From contig CM049314.1 in NCBI GenBank assembly GCA_026874595.1, positions 51,691,812 through 51,755,811 of the forward strand: a stretch of 64,000 nt of DNA, given 5' to 3'. Of the stretch, positions 1-13,308 are shown in pieces. Position numbers and translations under genes: made by a program. The first letter of the stretch is position 1; each line of letters opens with the position of its first letter. Below the pieces are notes generated by a model. The model had not been told where the DNA came from, searched no databases, and worked only from the letters and a program-made list of their open reading frames with translations. This stretch comes from Sipunculus nudus. Lineage: Eukaryota; Annelida; Sipuncula; Golfingiida; Sipunculidae.

Positions 1-2943
1 CGTGGTCCTTTGTCCGTCGTGGGTCTGTCCGTCCGGCCATCCGTCTGTTAACAGGGCACATTTTAAAACCGTGGGACCTACGAATCCAAAACTTTGCATG
101 CCATTAGATGTCCCCAAAATCTCCTACCATACTGAAAATTTGGTCATTTGGACTTCGTTCCTTCGAGATATTAAGGAAACACCTCAGTTTTCCATAAAAA
201 AGCCATTGTTACACTTTAAGGCTTCCTAAAATCAAAACCACTGATCTGTTTTTGATTATATTTAGTATTCATTTTCTTCCATACATTTTCTATGAACATA
301 CCAAAAATTAGGTAAGTATTGGGTATTATTTTGAAGTTAGGGGCCAAAATATAATGCAATTTAAAAAAAATCAGGAAATATATTTACTCACCTAACATGA
401 GAATTGCTAAAGCTGGAGACTTTTTTCAGGAATATAACTTTATTTAATCAAGATTCAATTGTTTACCCAAAATTAGATCTGAATTTTGCAAATTTGTCAA
501 GTTATTAGCATAAATAAAAAATCAATACCTTAAATTTTGTCCAACTTTGGCATTGGCATGTTTTTTCCTTGTAAGCACTTTTGGTTTAATTTTCACAACA
601 TATACATAAGGATTTAATCTTTTAAAATCTGAAATTTCAAAGGAATTGATTGAAAAGAGTAACTTTTATTCAAGTTTCCATACACCATGTCAAGTGTTGT
701 TTACATTTAGCCCACCTGGTAGTACAGCCTTCACTTGCATTATGTAACTGACCCCAGGCAGCTTGCCTTGGCTCAGCTTGGCCACTACTAGCAAACTTCC
801 CCTCTGCCCTGCATTCCCCCCCTCCCCCCCCCCCCCCCCGATGGTGCATCAACTAGATGAATGTTATAATTTTATATAATTTTTAGCTCAGCTGACTTTC
901 AGTCATGCTGGGCTATAGCGATGGGTCTTTGTCCAGCATCCTTCCGTCTGTCCGGCCGGCCGTTCGTCCGTTAGCAGGGCACAAATCATAACCGTAGGGG
1001 CTAGGGCCATGAACCCTATGCAGTCTTAGAGGTTATAAAAAGATCTTGCAAACCTGAAATTAGGTCACTGCGACCTATATTCTCGAAGTTATGGGGTGTG
1101 TTTGCACCCCCCAGAAATAACTCTTTGAGACAAAATTTTCATCCCAAACCTTCCATCTTTTACATACAGCTCACCTACCAACAGGGGAAGAACCATAATT
1201 TTTTTTAGGTCAAAAGGTCAAAGGTCAAGGTCACAGGGGCCTCCTCTTTGAAAAGCCTGTGGATGCATTTTAAGCCAACCCTTTCATCCCAATTCTTTGA
1301 TCTTTCACATATAGCTCACCTACTAAGTTGGAGAAGAATCCTATAGATTTTGAGGTCACAAGGTCAAAGGTCAGGGTCACAGGATCCACTTCTTTGAAAA
1401 GGTAGTGGACACATTTCAAGCTAGACTTTTCATTCCAAACCTTCCAGCACTGACATCGCTTCTCTGCCAACAGGGGAAAAGACCTGTTGATTTTGAGGTC
1501 AAAGGTCAAGTTCACAGCACCCACTTCTTGCGTGGAGTCATTTTCAGGCAAACTTTTCAATCTGTACCTTCCATCTGTCATATATGGCTTACCTACCAAT
1601 AAGGGAAGAAGCCTATTGATGTTGAAGTCAAAAAGTCAAAGGTCAAGGTCACAATATTTAATTGTTCTAAATGCTTGTGAGCATATTTCAAGTGTAACTG
1701 TTCAACCCAAACCTTCAGTCTTTCACATATGCCACATCTATGCATCACTCAGTTTGACTCAAACTTCATATTTATGGGTCTTTTTGCTTGAATAAATAAC
1801 TTATTGATTTTGGGGTCAGCTGGTCAACAGGTTAAAGGTTGCAGGTCAAAGTTATTCACCCATTGGTTGCCAAGTAATTACACCAGATTTAAGTGGTCAG
1901 TAGTTACCCATCATTTAGAAAGAATCCAGTTGATATATGGGCAAAAGGCCAAGGTCATAGGTCAGGGATGTTCATAATTACTTATTTTATAGACCATCTC
2001 TATTTTTCTTGTATATATAACCATCCCACTCCAGCTGGTACATCTCCCTGTGTGGCTGTAATTGTGAGTGACACTGGTGACATATGACTCCCTTTTGTAT
2101 CAGCCTATTAAGTGATAAGGCTCAGTGATAAGTACCTCGTTACTTCATAACAAAAACACTGTTGTCAGAATGCTTCAGCCAGGCATTAAGATTATGAGAG
2201 TATAGTATTAAGGTTTAGCTATTGATTTATAAGATGATGGGAACATTTTGCAGTTTATTTTATGGTGTCCTAGCAATAAACTTAGTTTCCTAGATATCTG
2301 AATATTTTAATATATATCACCACATATAAAAGCAAGTGTTTGTTCTCATAATATGTGGACTCTTAAACATGCTTTCTGCATTTTTTTCTTTCAGGTTTGG
2401 CAGTTTACCTACCCTGCTGACCCCATTGAAAAACAGAGTGATAATAAAAATATTGGACTTACACTTTTTACAATTGCATATCTATAAATCTGATATGAGG
2501 GCCTGGACATGCCTTTTGAATTATTTTGGGCAATTATTACTGGATAATTTGCCCAAAGTTTGGTCTCTCATTGGAGAATGTGGGATATCAAATGTCATAC
2601 TTGTCAGAAATCCATTATGTCTGCCAGTTAGCCACCTTAGAAATTCTTTCTTCAGGGCAGTTTCAGTAATTTTTCTTTAATGTTTGGTCCGATTTAGAGA
2701 ATGTTTCTTGTCTGATTTCAGACATGTCAGAAGTCCAATATGGCCACCAGGCAACCATCTTTTAATTCCTTTTGATCATATTATCTCAAGAACAGTTAAA
2801 GTGAATGCAGTTGGATGTATATTTATGTAATCTTGTAAAGGATTGGGTTAAATATTTCTGAATAAATATTACTATCATTTATAAAAGTGCAGTACAGTTG
2901 GCTTAATAACAATTCATACAGAAGCACCTGTTTCTCAATAATT

Positions 2944-2987
2944 GTATCCGCCAAAACAGAGTTTTGCGGATACTATGTTTTCAGCTG

Positions 2988-3052
<65 letters not shown>

Positions 3053-4695
3053 GTAGGTGTCCGGAGAACTCCTCCGTAACCGCTGGGCGGAATTTTCCGA
3101 AACCCGGGATTATGTTCGGGTCACATGTGAACTGCTGCGCCCCGATTTTGTTTTGACCTCTGACCTTTCCTCTGCGCTCTGCGTCCGTTTGTGCGTCTGT
3201 TTCCACACATAAACCCACATATCTCGGGAACCGTTTGACCGATCAGGAAAATTTTTTTGCACAAATGTAGCCCTCGGAGAGCTTTATAACATACACCAAA
3301 AATGGTGGCGCCACCTGCAACCATGTTTGCACAGTGTCCATCTGTTCGTCTGCCTTGGGTTAAAATCACTCATATCTCTGCAGTGACTTGACTAATTCAC
3401 CTGAAATTCGGCATGCGCAAACATCCTGGATAGCTTTTCTGATTTTATGACAGGTGGCGCCACCTACATTCACGTTGACGCTGCAGACATCCAAGCTCAT
3501 ATCTCGGGAACCGTTTGACCGATCAGGAAAATTCTTTTGCACAAATGTAGCCCTTGGAGAGCTTTATAACATACACCAAAAATGGTGGCGCCACCTGCAA
3601 CCATGTTTGCACAGTGTCCATCTGTTCGTCTGCCTTGGGTTAAAATCACTCATATCTCTGCAGTGACTTGACTAATTCACCTGAAATTTGGCATGCGTAT
3701 ACATCCTGGATAGCTTATCTGATTTTATGACAGGTGGCGCCACCTACATTCACGTTTACGCTGCAGACATCCAAGCTCATATCTCGGGAACCGTTTGACC
3801 GATCAGGTAAATTCTTTTGCACAAATGTAGCCCTTGGAGAGCTTTATAACATACACCAAAAATGGTGCCGCTACCTGCAACCATGTTTGTACAGTGTCCA
3901 TCTGTTTGTCTGCCTTGGGTTAAAATCACTCATATCTCTGCAGTGACTTGACTAATTCACCTGAAATTTGGCATGCGTATACATCCTGGATAGCTTTTCT
4001 GATTTTATGACAGGTGGCGCCACCTACATTCATGTTTACGCTGCAGACATCCAAGCTCATATCTCAGGAACCGTTTGATTGATCAGGAAAATTTTTTTGC
4101 ACAAATGTAGCCCTTGGAGAGCTTTATAACATACACAAAAAATGGTGGCGCCACCTGCAACCATGTTTGCACAGTGTCCAGCTGTTCGTCTGCCTTGGGT
4201 TAAAATCACTCATATCTCTGCAGTGGTTTGACTAATTCACCTGAAATTCTGCATGCTTATACATCCTGGATAGCTTTTCTGATTTTATGACAGGTGGCGC
4301 CACCTACAATCAAGTTTACGCTGCAGACATCCAAGCTCATATCTAGGGAACCGTTTGACCAATTGGGCCAAAATTTTGCATGTGTATAGTTCTCACAAAG
4401 CTCTTTATCATACGCTAAACTGGTGGCGCCACCTGCAACCCTTTTTTGCACAGCGTCCATCTGTTTGTCTGCCAAGGGCAAAAATCACTCATATACAATA
4501 TAGTGGTTTGACTTATCTGCCTTAAATTTTGCATATGTATACAACTTGGACGGCTTTCTGGATTTTTTGGTAGGTAGCGCAACCTACATACACAATTTGG
4601 CTGCAGACATCCATGCTGATATGCAACACTTCACCCGTTCCACTCTGATTTAGGCGGATACAAGTAGTCGCTTGTCGACTACCCGTATTCTAGTT
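2944..4695 (+). mobile_element. Family C Helentron-like element (C1) with four ~280-bp tandem units
   Basis: The 5' end is TATCCGCCAAAAC-AGA-GTTTTGCGGATA, a hairpin with one bulged C. The 3' end is GGCGGATAC, then the hairpin TAGTCG-CTTGT-CGACTA, then CCCGTATTCTAGTT. The interior holds about four tandem units of 277-281 bp. Each unit carries two copies of the palindrome GGTGGCGCCACC, spaced about 131 and 149 bp apart (3303, 3453, 3584, 3733, 4014, 4145, 4293, 4422). Confidence 0.75.
2988..3052. repeat. (CCG)n microsatellite, about 21 units
   Basis: A nearly pure CCG/GCC run directly behind the 5' hairpin of C1. The matching places in other C copies (32890 and 46555) have only a few scattered GCCGC triplets. 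The expansion is therefore specific to this copy. The proline-rich or glycine-rich frames through it are artefacts. Confidence 0.95.
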
Positions 4696-5576
4696 CTTGC
4701 ATGTATTTCCTTGATTTTTGCTATATATTTTGATCTTATATTTGCCCTTTGTGGTGTTCCTTTTGAGACTGACAGGTTTCAAGCAAGCTGTTGGAATAGT
4801 TCCTGATAGCTTAACAATCATGCATTTTCCTCAGACCATCAATTCACTGTGTTTTAACCAGACATAGGTGATATATATTTCTGTTGTCATAGAAAATTTT
4901 CAACAAATTGGCTAATTGGTTCTTCAAAATTTTACTGGAAGTTGTGAATCTCAGTCCATGGTGTCACAGGTCATGCTTGGCAGCTGAGCGTCATGACCCA
5001 TGGGTCACTTGTTTTTTTTTTCTTGGCTATGCTACATTTTAGATTTTGTATTGCACTACCAGGGTTACAATGATTAAAGAGCACATTGAACTGTGTCCAC
5101 AAAGTGGTGTATTGGTATGAAAGTGTGGATGTTCATCAGATAAGTAATTCCTTACTTTAGAAAAGTAAAAACTTCACCAGGTGTGAAATTGACTATTAAT
5201 TCCAGTAATAAATTATAGCTGAGATAGTAATTAGCACAATGATATTGTTTGTCCCTCATTCAACCAACAGTGTGTATACTTTATTTGAAAAGATGTTTTC
5301 ATTTTATCAAATTTACTGAATCTTTTATTTCAATTCAGTGAATAAAATTAAGCATGTACTGAAAACACCAGTGTGCAAAACTGTTTAATAGTGATTCAAG
5401 GAATAATCTTGTAGATGCCATGTTGTGGAATTATTTTCTTTTAAATTCAGTTTAAACATTTGTGATTTAAAAATAATAAAATATATGTGTATGCATAATA
5501 TGACCCAATATGAGCTACACTCTGGATATATAATGATTGCAACTTAGAATTCTAATATGTTAACTTATATTTTCAG

Positions 5577-8175
5577 TTTTTAGCTCAGCTGACTATAAGT
5601 CATCTGAGCTATAGTCGTGGTCCATTGTCCGTCGTCTGTCCGTCCGTCCGTCCGTCCGTCCGTAGATGTGGCACGTTTTGAAACCGTAAGACCTAGGAAT
5701 CCAAAATTCAGCATGTTAGATGTCCCCAAGATCTCCTACCAAGCCAAAAACTGGGTTTTTGCGACTTCATTCCTTTGAGAAATTAAGGAAAAACCTCAAT
5801 TTTTTATTAAAAACCTATTTTCACACTTTAGGACTGCCTAATATCAAAACCACTCATCTGTTTTTCCTCATATTTCCTATAAATAATCCTCTATATAATT
5901 CCTATGTACATGCCAGATATTAGGTCTGTATTATTTAAAATAAAAAAGTTATGGGCCCAAACATAATGCATTTTGTAAATAATCAGGAAAGAAATTTTAA
6001 TACTTAACACAAAACTTGTTAAAGCTAAGCACTTTTTTTCCAGTAATATTACTTTTATTAATCAAAATTAAATTGTATACCCAAAATTAGATCAAAATCT
6101 TTTAAATTTTTAAAAATATTAGCAAAAATAAAAAATTAGTACCTTAAATTTTGCCCAAATTTGACCATGGCACGTTTTTTGGCTGTAACTGCTGTGGATT
6201 TAATTTTCACAGCATGTTTTTGTTAGCATTTCAACAGTTAACACCAAAAATTTGAAACCAGTTGATCAAAAACTGTAGATTTTATTCAAGTTTTCAAGCA
6301 CCATGTCACATATTGCTAGTGTTATGCAGTTTGCTAGAGCTCAGCTCCCGAGCTTCAGCTCTAAGTTTCTTAAATTGGCATACAGTTAGATTTCTCCAAA
6401 ATCCCCTACCATGCCAAGAATTTGGTCACTAGGACTTAATTCCTTCGAGATATCAATGAAAAACTTCATTTTTCCATTAAAAACCCAATGTTACACTTTA
6501 AGACTGCCTAATATCAAAACCACTGATCTGGCTTTGATCATATATAATATACATATTTTTGTATACATTCACTATGCACATGCCAGAAATGATGTCAGTA
6601 TTGTGTATTTTTTTTAAGTTATGGGCCCAAACATAATGCACTTTGTAAAAAATCAAGAAATATATTTACTCCCTTAACAAGGGGATTGCTGAAGCTAGAG
6701 ATTTTTTTTGTCAGGGATGTAACATTATTTAATCAAGATTCAATTGAATACCCAAAATTAGTTCTGAATTTTTCAAATTTTAAAAGTTATTAGTATAAAT
6801 ATAAAATTAGTACCTTAAATTTTGCCCAACTGTGACCAAGGCACGTTTGTTTCCCGTGAGCACTGTTAATATAATTTTCATATCATGCACACATAAGGAT
6901 TTCAGCTTTTTAGTTTAGAAAGCTGAAAGAAATTTGCCAAATATTGTAGCTTTTATTAATGTTTTTTATGAGACCCTGTCAGACTTTGGCTCTCTCCAGC
7001 CCCTCTTGAGTCACCTGTATGTTGACCTTGTTGACCTTTCATCAAATTATGCACGCTTGAGGGGAGAATCCAGGCAGCTTATGGCCAGCCACAGTTGATC
7101 CAGGTGTTCAACCCAACTCATCTAGTAGTTTTAACCAACAACATAACAATAAACAATAAATTAATAAATTTTTATTGGTTTTTAATAACAAATTAAAGAA
7201 AAATAGAAAAGGAATTTGTTAGTTTATAATAACAGGAGATTAACTTGCAGTTACTGATGATATAAGAATCTTGTATCGATGGGTAGAATGTCACATTTTC
7301 CAAATAACACCATGCAGTCACCTATGGCATTTTTCAGTTCATTTTTAATGATACAGAAGTAAATCATATTATTCATTACTAATCATTAAGGATTATATGA
7401 AGGAAATTAATGATAGACAAAGATGCAGTTGATAATATTAATCTAGATTCCTACTGTGTCTAGTGTGTACATTGATGTGAAATTAGTCCAAAATGAATTT
7501 TTTACAGTTATTTTTTAATATAAATAAAAGCCATAAAACCAGGTACTTATGATCATTATTTAAATGTGTGAAATTTGTATATTCTGGATTCTCAACATCA
7601 TTGTTTGGTGAAAACTGAATAAATACCAGACATGGTGCGAATACTTTGTAATTGTATTTAAATACGAATATGATTATGTACTCCATTATAAAATTTCATG
7701 CATAAAGAATGGGAATTCAGGTAAAAATGAAAGTATATGAATACTCGTGCAAATACTTTCAAAATGTATTCATGAATGCATTCATGAATATATTCTTTAA
7801 TATTATTTTAATAATCATATCAGTTATATTTCATTTTAAAAAGCATATGATTCTCTTATTATTTTTAATAAAAATTATATTTGGGACAATATTTGTAATT
7901 TTTTTAATAAATAGTTAAACTCTTATATTATATGTTCTGCTTATAAGTTATATGGCCAAGTCAAAATCTGTGTGACAATAGTACTCCATTTGTAAATAAA
8001 ATAAATGAAATCAATCCTCTTCCCTATCTATCAAAATCATACATAAGCTAAACAACAACAACTCATAATACAGCTTATATTTATTACCACACAAAACCAG
8101 CATGTGCCTCATTTCTAAATAATATTTTTTTATCATATATAACAGCTGAGCGTCGTGACCCATAGGTCCCTTGTT
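5577..8175 (+). mobile_element. Family A element (A3), complete
   Basis: It starts TTTTTAGCTCAGCTGACT-ATA-AGTCATCTGAGCT, followed by (GTCC)n at 5636-5662, and ends CAGCTGAGCGTCGTGACCCATAGGTCCCTTGTT. Two related units of about 550-700 bp (about 5700-6260 and 6380-6950) form the left half. The right half is very AT-rich. The same body occurs at 16495-19158, and in a deleted form at 15089-16494. Confidence 0.75.
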
Positions 8176-8440
8176 TTTTATTACAGATTTATAAAACTTG
8201 TAAATAAAAAGAAGGAATCAGATAAAAACTATTAATGGAAAAAGTGGATATGCTAAAAAATAGGTTTATATATAAACTTAAATGCATTATTCTCTTGAAA
8301 GTGAAATTAAGGTATTAGTCCATTCTGTCCACTTGCCTGTCCATCTGGAAATTTTTCATATGCATCACAGTATCTCAGAACTGGTACGGTTTTTCTTCAT
8401 GACAGTCTTGTCAGAGTATTAGTTTGCAATCATATATTTG

Positions 8441-9651
8441 TATCGCCAGACATAGTCTGGAGATACTATGGTTTAGGCAAGGTTGCGCTGCCGCCACAGC
8501 CGCAGAGATTTCTTTTGGACACAATAACTAAAAAAATATTTCAAGGATCTTTTTCAAACTTGACACATTTATAGATATAGGTGAGAGGACGAAGCCTATT
8601 TAAAATGGGGTCATGACCTCAACTAGGAGAGTGACCTTGACCTTGAATAGATCCATTTTTGGGGAAAATCACACAAATTCTTTAATATCTCAAGAAATCT
8701 TTCATGGATTTATCCGAAAATCAAGTTGGACAAAGATCTTGGATAGTGATGTCATGTACTGGAAACTGGTGGTGCCACCTAGTATCCTTTTCTTGTTTTT
8801 GTGCCGTTTAATACCCCCATCATTGCCACTTGACAGTACTTTTAGCATCACAAGTCAAAAACTGATTGACAGATTTCTTTAATATTATGCATGTACATAG
8901 GTATGGGTTATGGGATGATGTATATTAAAATTGGGGTCATGACCTTTCCTTTGAGAGTGGCTTTGACCTTGAATATTACCATATATGGTGAAAATCACAT
9001 AAAATCATGAATATCTTAAAAAGGGATGCATGGATTGGTCCAAAAATCAAGTGGACGGAAGATCTTGGATAGTTTTGTCTTTTGCAGAAGATAGGTGGCG
9101 CCACCTGTTGTCCTTTTCTTGTTTTTTGCGCCTTTGAATAGGCCATCATTGCCACTTGACAGTATATACTGTGAGCATTATAAGTCAAACAGTAATGGAC
9201 AGATTTCTTACATGTTATGCATGTATATAGATATGGTTTATGGAATGAGGTATATTTAATTTTAAATTTAATTTTAAAATTTAATTTAATTTAAATTATT
9301 TTTTTTTAAATTTAATTTTTTTTTCAAATGTTGGATATTTTGGAATGCAGTTTATTGATTTGGGGTCATGACTATGAGAGTGACCTTGACCTTGAATATT
9401 CCCATATTTGGTGAAAAACATAAAATCATGAATATCTTAAAAAGGGCCACTTGACAGCACTGTGAGCATTATAAGTCAAAAACCCTTTGATCAATTGTCC
9501 TTCCCAATCCAAAATATTCCTATATTTTGTACAAATGTTTCTCACATTCATTGCTAAAATACAAATACATCACATTATATCAACAAAATACCACAAAACC
9601 TCATTTGTCTGGCGATACTATGGCACCAGCGGTGCCAAGAAATGTCTAGTT
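8441..9651 (+). mobile_element. Family B non-autonomous element (B1), deletion derivative of 54556-61054
   Basis: It starts TATCGCCAGAC-ATA-GTCTGGAGATA (hairpin, one mismatch). It ends TGTCTGGCGATACTATGG, hairpin GGCACC-AGC-GGTGCC, then AAGAAATGTCTAGTT. Both ends and flanking blocks match the 6.5-kb copy at 54556-61054. B1 joins the equivalent of about 55603 directly to about 60911 and so lacks the coding part. Related host copies at about 25707 and 50510 read through the insertion point without the element, giving an empty site and no target duplication. Confidence 0.8.
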
Positions 9652-9808
9652 AGAACTTTACTATAACCAAGTAGGAGGGCCCCTTTCCTCTTAGCTTCTC
9701 ATATGCTTATATAAATGAAAAACATAACAATAGAATATTTTGCATATTTTTCATTTGCAAAAATTTTTCAAACTTCAGCTCAGCACCGAGACCCATGGGT
9801 CCCTTGTT

Positions 9809-10097
9809 TTTGTACAAATTCAAGATGGATTTTAGACTGACCATTTAACACATGTATAACAGTTTGAACATTCTATTCCAATGGTATTTTAACTTCTATA
9901 TCTGACTTTGGAATCTTAAGACAAATTGTACTTCTGTCAGACACATTTCCAGGTCATCATTCAATGTTTGAACAAATCAGTTCTCATCATATGTGACCAA
10001 CAGAAGTGAGTTTACATTATTAGTCCAGTTTGTATAACAATGTGTACTATTGCTCCAGTTTATCAATAAGTAATGCAAAACTTCTGTTCGCAGTGAA
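9809..10097 (+). other. Upstream region of photolyase exon 1
   Basis: Single-copy-looking AT-rich sequence between the A1 end and the photolyase start codon. A pyrimidine-rich stretch ending ttctgttcgcag (to 10093) could be a splice acceptor, which would make the first coding exon begin at 10094 with an untranslated exon further left. I see no convincing TATA box, so a promoter cannot be placed. Confidence 0.35.
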
Positions 10098-10160
10098 ATG
10101 GCAGAAGAGCCCCCAGTGAAGAAGATGAAGAGAGATGAGAAACCTGTCATTGGGCAAGAG
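10098..10160 (+). CDS. PHR: Class II CPD photolyase, coding exon 1 (residues 1-21)
   Basis: First coding exon of a deoxyribodipyrimidine photolyase, a flavoprotein that uses blue light to split cyclobutane pyrimidine dimers in DNA. The ATG at 10098 opens a 21-codon frame ending in GAG, followed by the donor gtatgt at 10161 (phase 0). The peptide starts MAEEPPVKKMKRDE. The KKMKR cluster is a plausible nuclear localisation signal, which suits a DNA repair enzyme. Assignment depends on the downstream exons: this short stretch alone is not diagnostic, but position, strand, phase and its basic N-terminal extension all fit. An ATG further upstream would need an unseen exon. The next coding exon is 24 kb away, behind an intron full of mobile elements. 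Confidence 0.65.
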
Positions 10161-11270
10161 GTATGTGTAGTGGCATAGAAAAGTTTTTTTCGTCGGGGGT
10201 ATGATTGGTGCAATCATGGCAATATTCGCACTTTCTTGAAAAAAGGAATGTCTGAGGGGGGATGTGCCCCTCTCAGAAGCAGGAAGTTTGTATTTTTAGC
10301 GAACCAGTGAGCTTATGCGATGGTGTGGCGTCTTCCGGCGTCCGTTGTCTGTCGTCTGTCGTCTGTACATTAACCCATACTATCTTGAAAACGGCAAGAG
10401 TTAGCATCACGAAATTATATGCAAAAAATTGGTCATCTAAAAAACTATATCGGATTTTGCTTTTTAGCGAACCTGTTAGCTTATGCGATGGCGCAGCGTC
10501 GTCCGTCCGCCGTCCGCCGTCCAGGGCTGGCTTTCCGCCGTCCATGGCTGTAAGTCAGAAACTGTCGGAGCTAGCAGCTCCAAATTACATGTAAAAATTC
10601 GTCACGTGTGAAACTTGGTGCCCTGGAGCTTATTATTGGGTATCTGCATTAATTTAGATTTTATAGAGAAAAAGCTTAAAAACCTTTAAAAATCTTCTTC
10701 TCTGAAACTGTCCAGCCAAATTGTCCAATATTTCACAAAAATGATCCCTGGAACAATCTCTCTCAAGTTTGTTTGAATGGTTCCAGTTCAGAGATTTTTG
10801 GCAGAGTTACAGGAGGTTGAACTTAGTCATCTGTCCAAAAAAGCACACTTAAATTAAAATCTCAAAAATGGCTAGAGCTATAATGACCAAATTTTATACC
10901 AATGTTTGTCACATATGTCATATCTGATTTTGAGGTATTGGTGGCGCCACCTACATTGATGTGTTTTTTACAAGCAAAAACGTAATTTTAAACTCTTCTA
11001 GCTTATACACTGATTTATGATGAAACTGTTCAGCTGATTGGTTTAAACTTTACAAGAATTATTCTATGGTAGGGTTCTGCCAGTTTTATAAGAATAGATT
11101 GGGCAAATACAGTTTTAAAAAAGCATTGTAGCTAATTGAAAAAGGCTTTCTGTATTTGAAAACAGATTTGACTTCATACTGAGTTTCAGCAGCCAAGTCG
11201 AGAGGTCACTCAGTACAAACAGGTGGGGTCCAGACATCACCATGGCAACTGACCTGGCTCTGGGGGGGTT

Positions 11271-11320
11271 GTCTAGACAATGTGTCTAGACGTCTAGACA
11301 CAGCGTCTAGACGTCTAGAC
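11271..11320. repeat. Cluster of five GTCTAGAC palindromes
   Basis: The octamer GTCTAGAC occurs at 11271, 11284, 11292, 11305 and 11313, with spacing 13, 8, 13, 8. The two abutting pairs form longer perfect palindromes centred on ACGT. It lies inside F2, just left of the C-type block. Confidence 0.9.
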
Positions 11321-11418
11321 ACAATGTTTAAAAGCAGAATTCCCAGATTATTGGAACTGTATCTTTCAACTGTTTGAAAAAAACTTGGTTTGCATTTTAA
11401 GCGAATCGGTTTATCATC

Positions 11419-13308
11419 AGGTCACATGTGAACTGCTGCACCCTCATTTTTGGTTGACCTCTGACCTTTTCTTTGCTGCCAAGCGTCCATTTGTGCGTCT
11501 GTTTCCACACATAAACCCACATATCTCGGGAACCGTTTGACCGATCAGGCTAAAAATTTTGCACATTGTAGCCCTTTGATAGCTTTATAACATACCCTAA
11601 AAATGGTGGCACCACCTGCAACCATTTTTGCACAGCGTCCATCTGTTCATCTGCCTTCGGATAATATTACTCATATCTCTGCAGTGGTTTGACTTATCCA
11701 CCTGAAATTTTGCAGGTTTATACGTCCTGGACAGCTTTCTCGATTTTATGACAGGTGGCGCCACCTACATTCACATTTACTCTGCAGACATCCAAGCTCA
11801 TATCTCAGGAACCGTTTGACTGATTGGGCCAAAATTTTGCATGTGTATAGATCTTACATTGCTCTTCATCATAGGCAAAACTGGTTGCGCCACCTGCAAC
11901 CACTTATACACAGTGTCCATCTGTTGATCTGCCTTTGGATAAAATCACTCATATCTCAGCAGTGGTTTGACTTATCCACCTGAAATTTGGCAGGTTTATA
12001 CATCCTGGACAGCTTTCTTGATTTTATGACAGGTGGCGCCACCTACATTCGCATTTACTCTGCAGACATCCAAGCTCATATCTCGGGAACCGTTTGACCG
12101 ATTGGGCCGAAAATTTTGCTTGTGTATAGATCTCACATAGCTCTTCAACATAGACAAAACTGGTGGCACCACCTGCAACGGCTTATGCACAGCATCAATC
12201 TGTTCATCTGCCTTTGGATAAAATCACTCATATCTCAGCATTGGTTTGAATTATCCACCTGAAATTTTGCAGGTTTATACATCCAGGACAGCTTTCTCGA
12301 TTTTATGACAGGTGGCGCCACCTACATTCAAGTTTACTCTGCAGACATCTAAGCTCATATCTCGGGAACTGTTTGACCGATCAGGCTAAAAATTTTGCAC
12401 ATTGTAGCCCTTTGATAGCTTTATAACATACACTAAAAATGGTGGCGCCACCTGCAACCATTTTTGCACAGCGTCCATCTGTTCATCTGCCTTCGGATAA
12501 TATTACTCATATCTCTGCAGTGGTTTGACTTATCCACCTGAAGTTTTGCAGGTTTATACATCCTGGACAGCTTCCTCGATTTTATGACAGGTGGCGCCAC
12601 CTACATATACGTTTACTCTGCAGACATCCAAGCTCATATCTCGGGAACTGTTTGACCGATTGGGCCAAAATTTTGCATGTGTATAGATCTTACATAGCTC
12701 TTCATCATAGGCAAAACTGGTTGCGCCACTTGCAACCACTTATACACAGTGTCCATCTGTTGATCTGCCTTTGGATAAAATCACTCATATCTCAGCAGTG
12801 GTTTGACTTATCCACCTGAAATTTTGCAGGTTTATACATCCTGGACAGCTTTCTCGATTTTATGACAGGTGGCGCCACCTACATTCGCATTTACTCTGCA
12901 GACATCCAAGCTCATATCTCGGGAACCGTTTGACCGATTGGGCCAAAATTTTGCTTGTGTATAGATCTCACATAGCTCTTCATCATAGACAAAACTGGTG
13001 GCGCCACCTGAAACCGCTTATGCACAGCATCAATCTGTTGATCTGCCTTTGGATAAAATCACTCATATCTCAGCAGTGGTTTGACTTATCCACCTGAAAT
13101 TTTGCAGGTTTATACATCCTGGACAATTTTCTTGATTTTATGACAGGTGGCACAACCTACATTCACGTTTAAGCTGCAGACATCCATGCTAATATGCAAC
13201 ACACCACGCTCTATTCCCCTTGTTACTTAATCCATGCCTCACTTCACCCGTCCCACTCTGATTTCTGCGGATACACATAGTGGCTTGTTGACTACCCATA
13301 TTCTGGTT
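11419..13308 (+). mobile_element. Family C element (C5), 5' end lost, about six tandem units
   Basis: It begins within the C body (ggtcacatgtgaactgctg) without the 5' hairpin. It ends with a diverged C terminus (gcggatacacatagtggcttgttgactaccc...ctggtt). Tandem units of 277-279 bp place GGTGGCGCCACC at 11755, 12032, 12309, 12588 and 12867, with the second palindrome of each unit often mutated. Confidence 0.65.

Larger units (their letters stand above)
881..5013 (+). mobile_element. Family A Helentron-like non-autonomous element (A2), carrying a C element
   Basis: It starts TTTTAGCTCAGCTGACTTTC, followed by a GTCC/GTCY run. It ends with CAGCTGAGC, the palindrome TGACCCATGGGTCA and CTTGTT. The body has tandem blocks of 'aggtcaaaggtcaaggtcaca' type, about 170 bp each (about 1190-1660). 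It is nearly the same as 44358-47885 over its whole length, including the nested C element at the matching place, so the composite moved or was duplicated as a unit. Confidence 0.7.
1..9808 (+). mobile_element. Outer family A element (copy A1), 5' end cut by window, with four nested insertions
   Basis: The window opens inside the GTCY-rich 5' part of a family A element. After the nested copies are set aside (881-5013, 5577-8175, 8441-9651), the host sequence reads on: 1-880, 5014-5576, 8176-8440, 9652-9808. It closes with the family A 3' end (acccatgggtcccttgtt). The same host order recurs at 21709-28308, which supports one interrupted element rather than several adjacent ones. A poly-C run lies at 817-839. 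No credible coding sequence is present; the short open frames are chance. Confidence 0.65.

Noticed and set aside
1270-1795. Several 65-109-codon frames, repeated at 44890-45087
   Set aside because: They fall in repeated non-coding body of A2/A9, overlap each other on both strands, and carry no domain.
2887-3218. Polyproline/polyglycine open frames
   Set aside because: They are produced by the (CCG)n microsatellite inside a family C element.
8441-9651. Cut-and-paste TIR transposon because of inverted termini
   Set aside because: The empty sites show no target duplication, and the inverted copy is subterminal with an extra stem-loop before CTAGTT; Helentron-like is the better fit.
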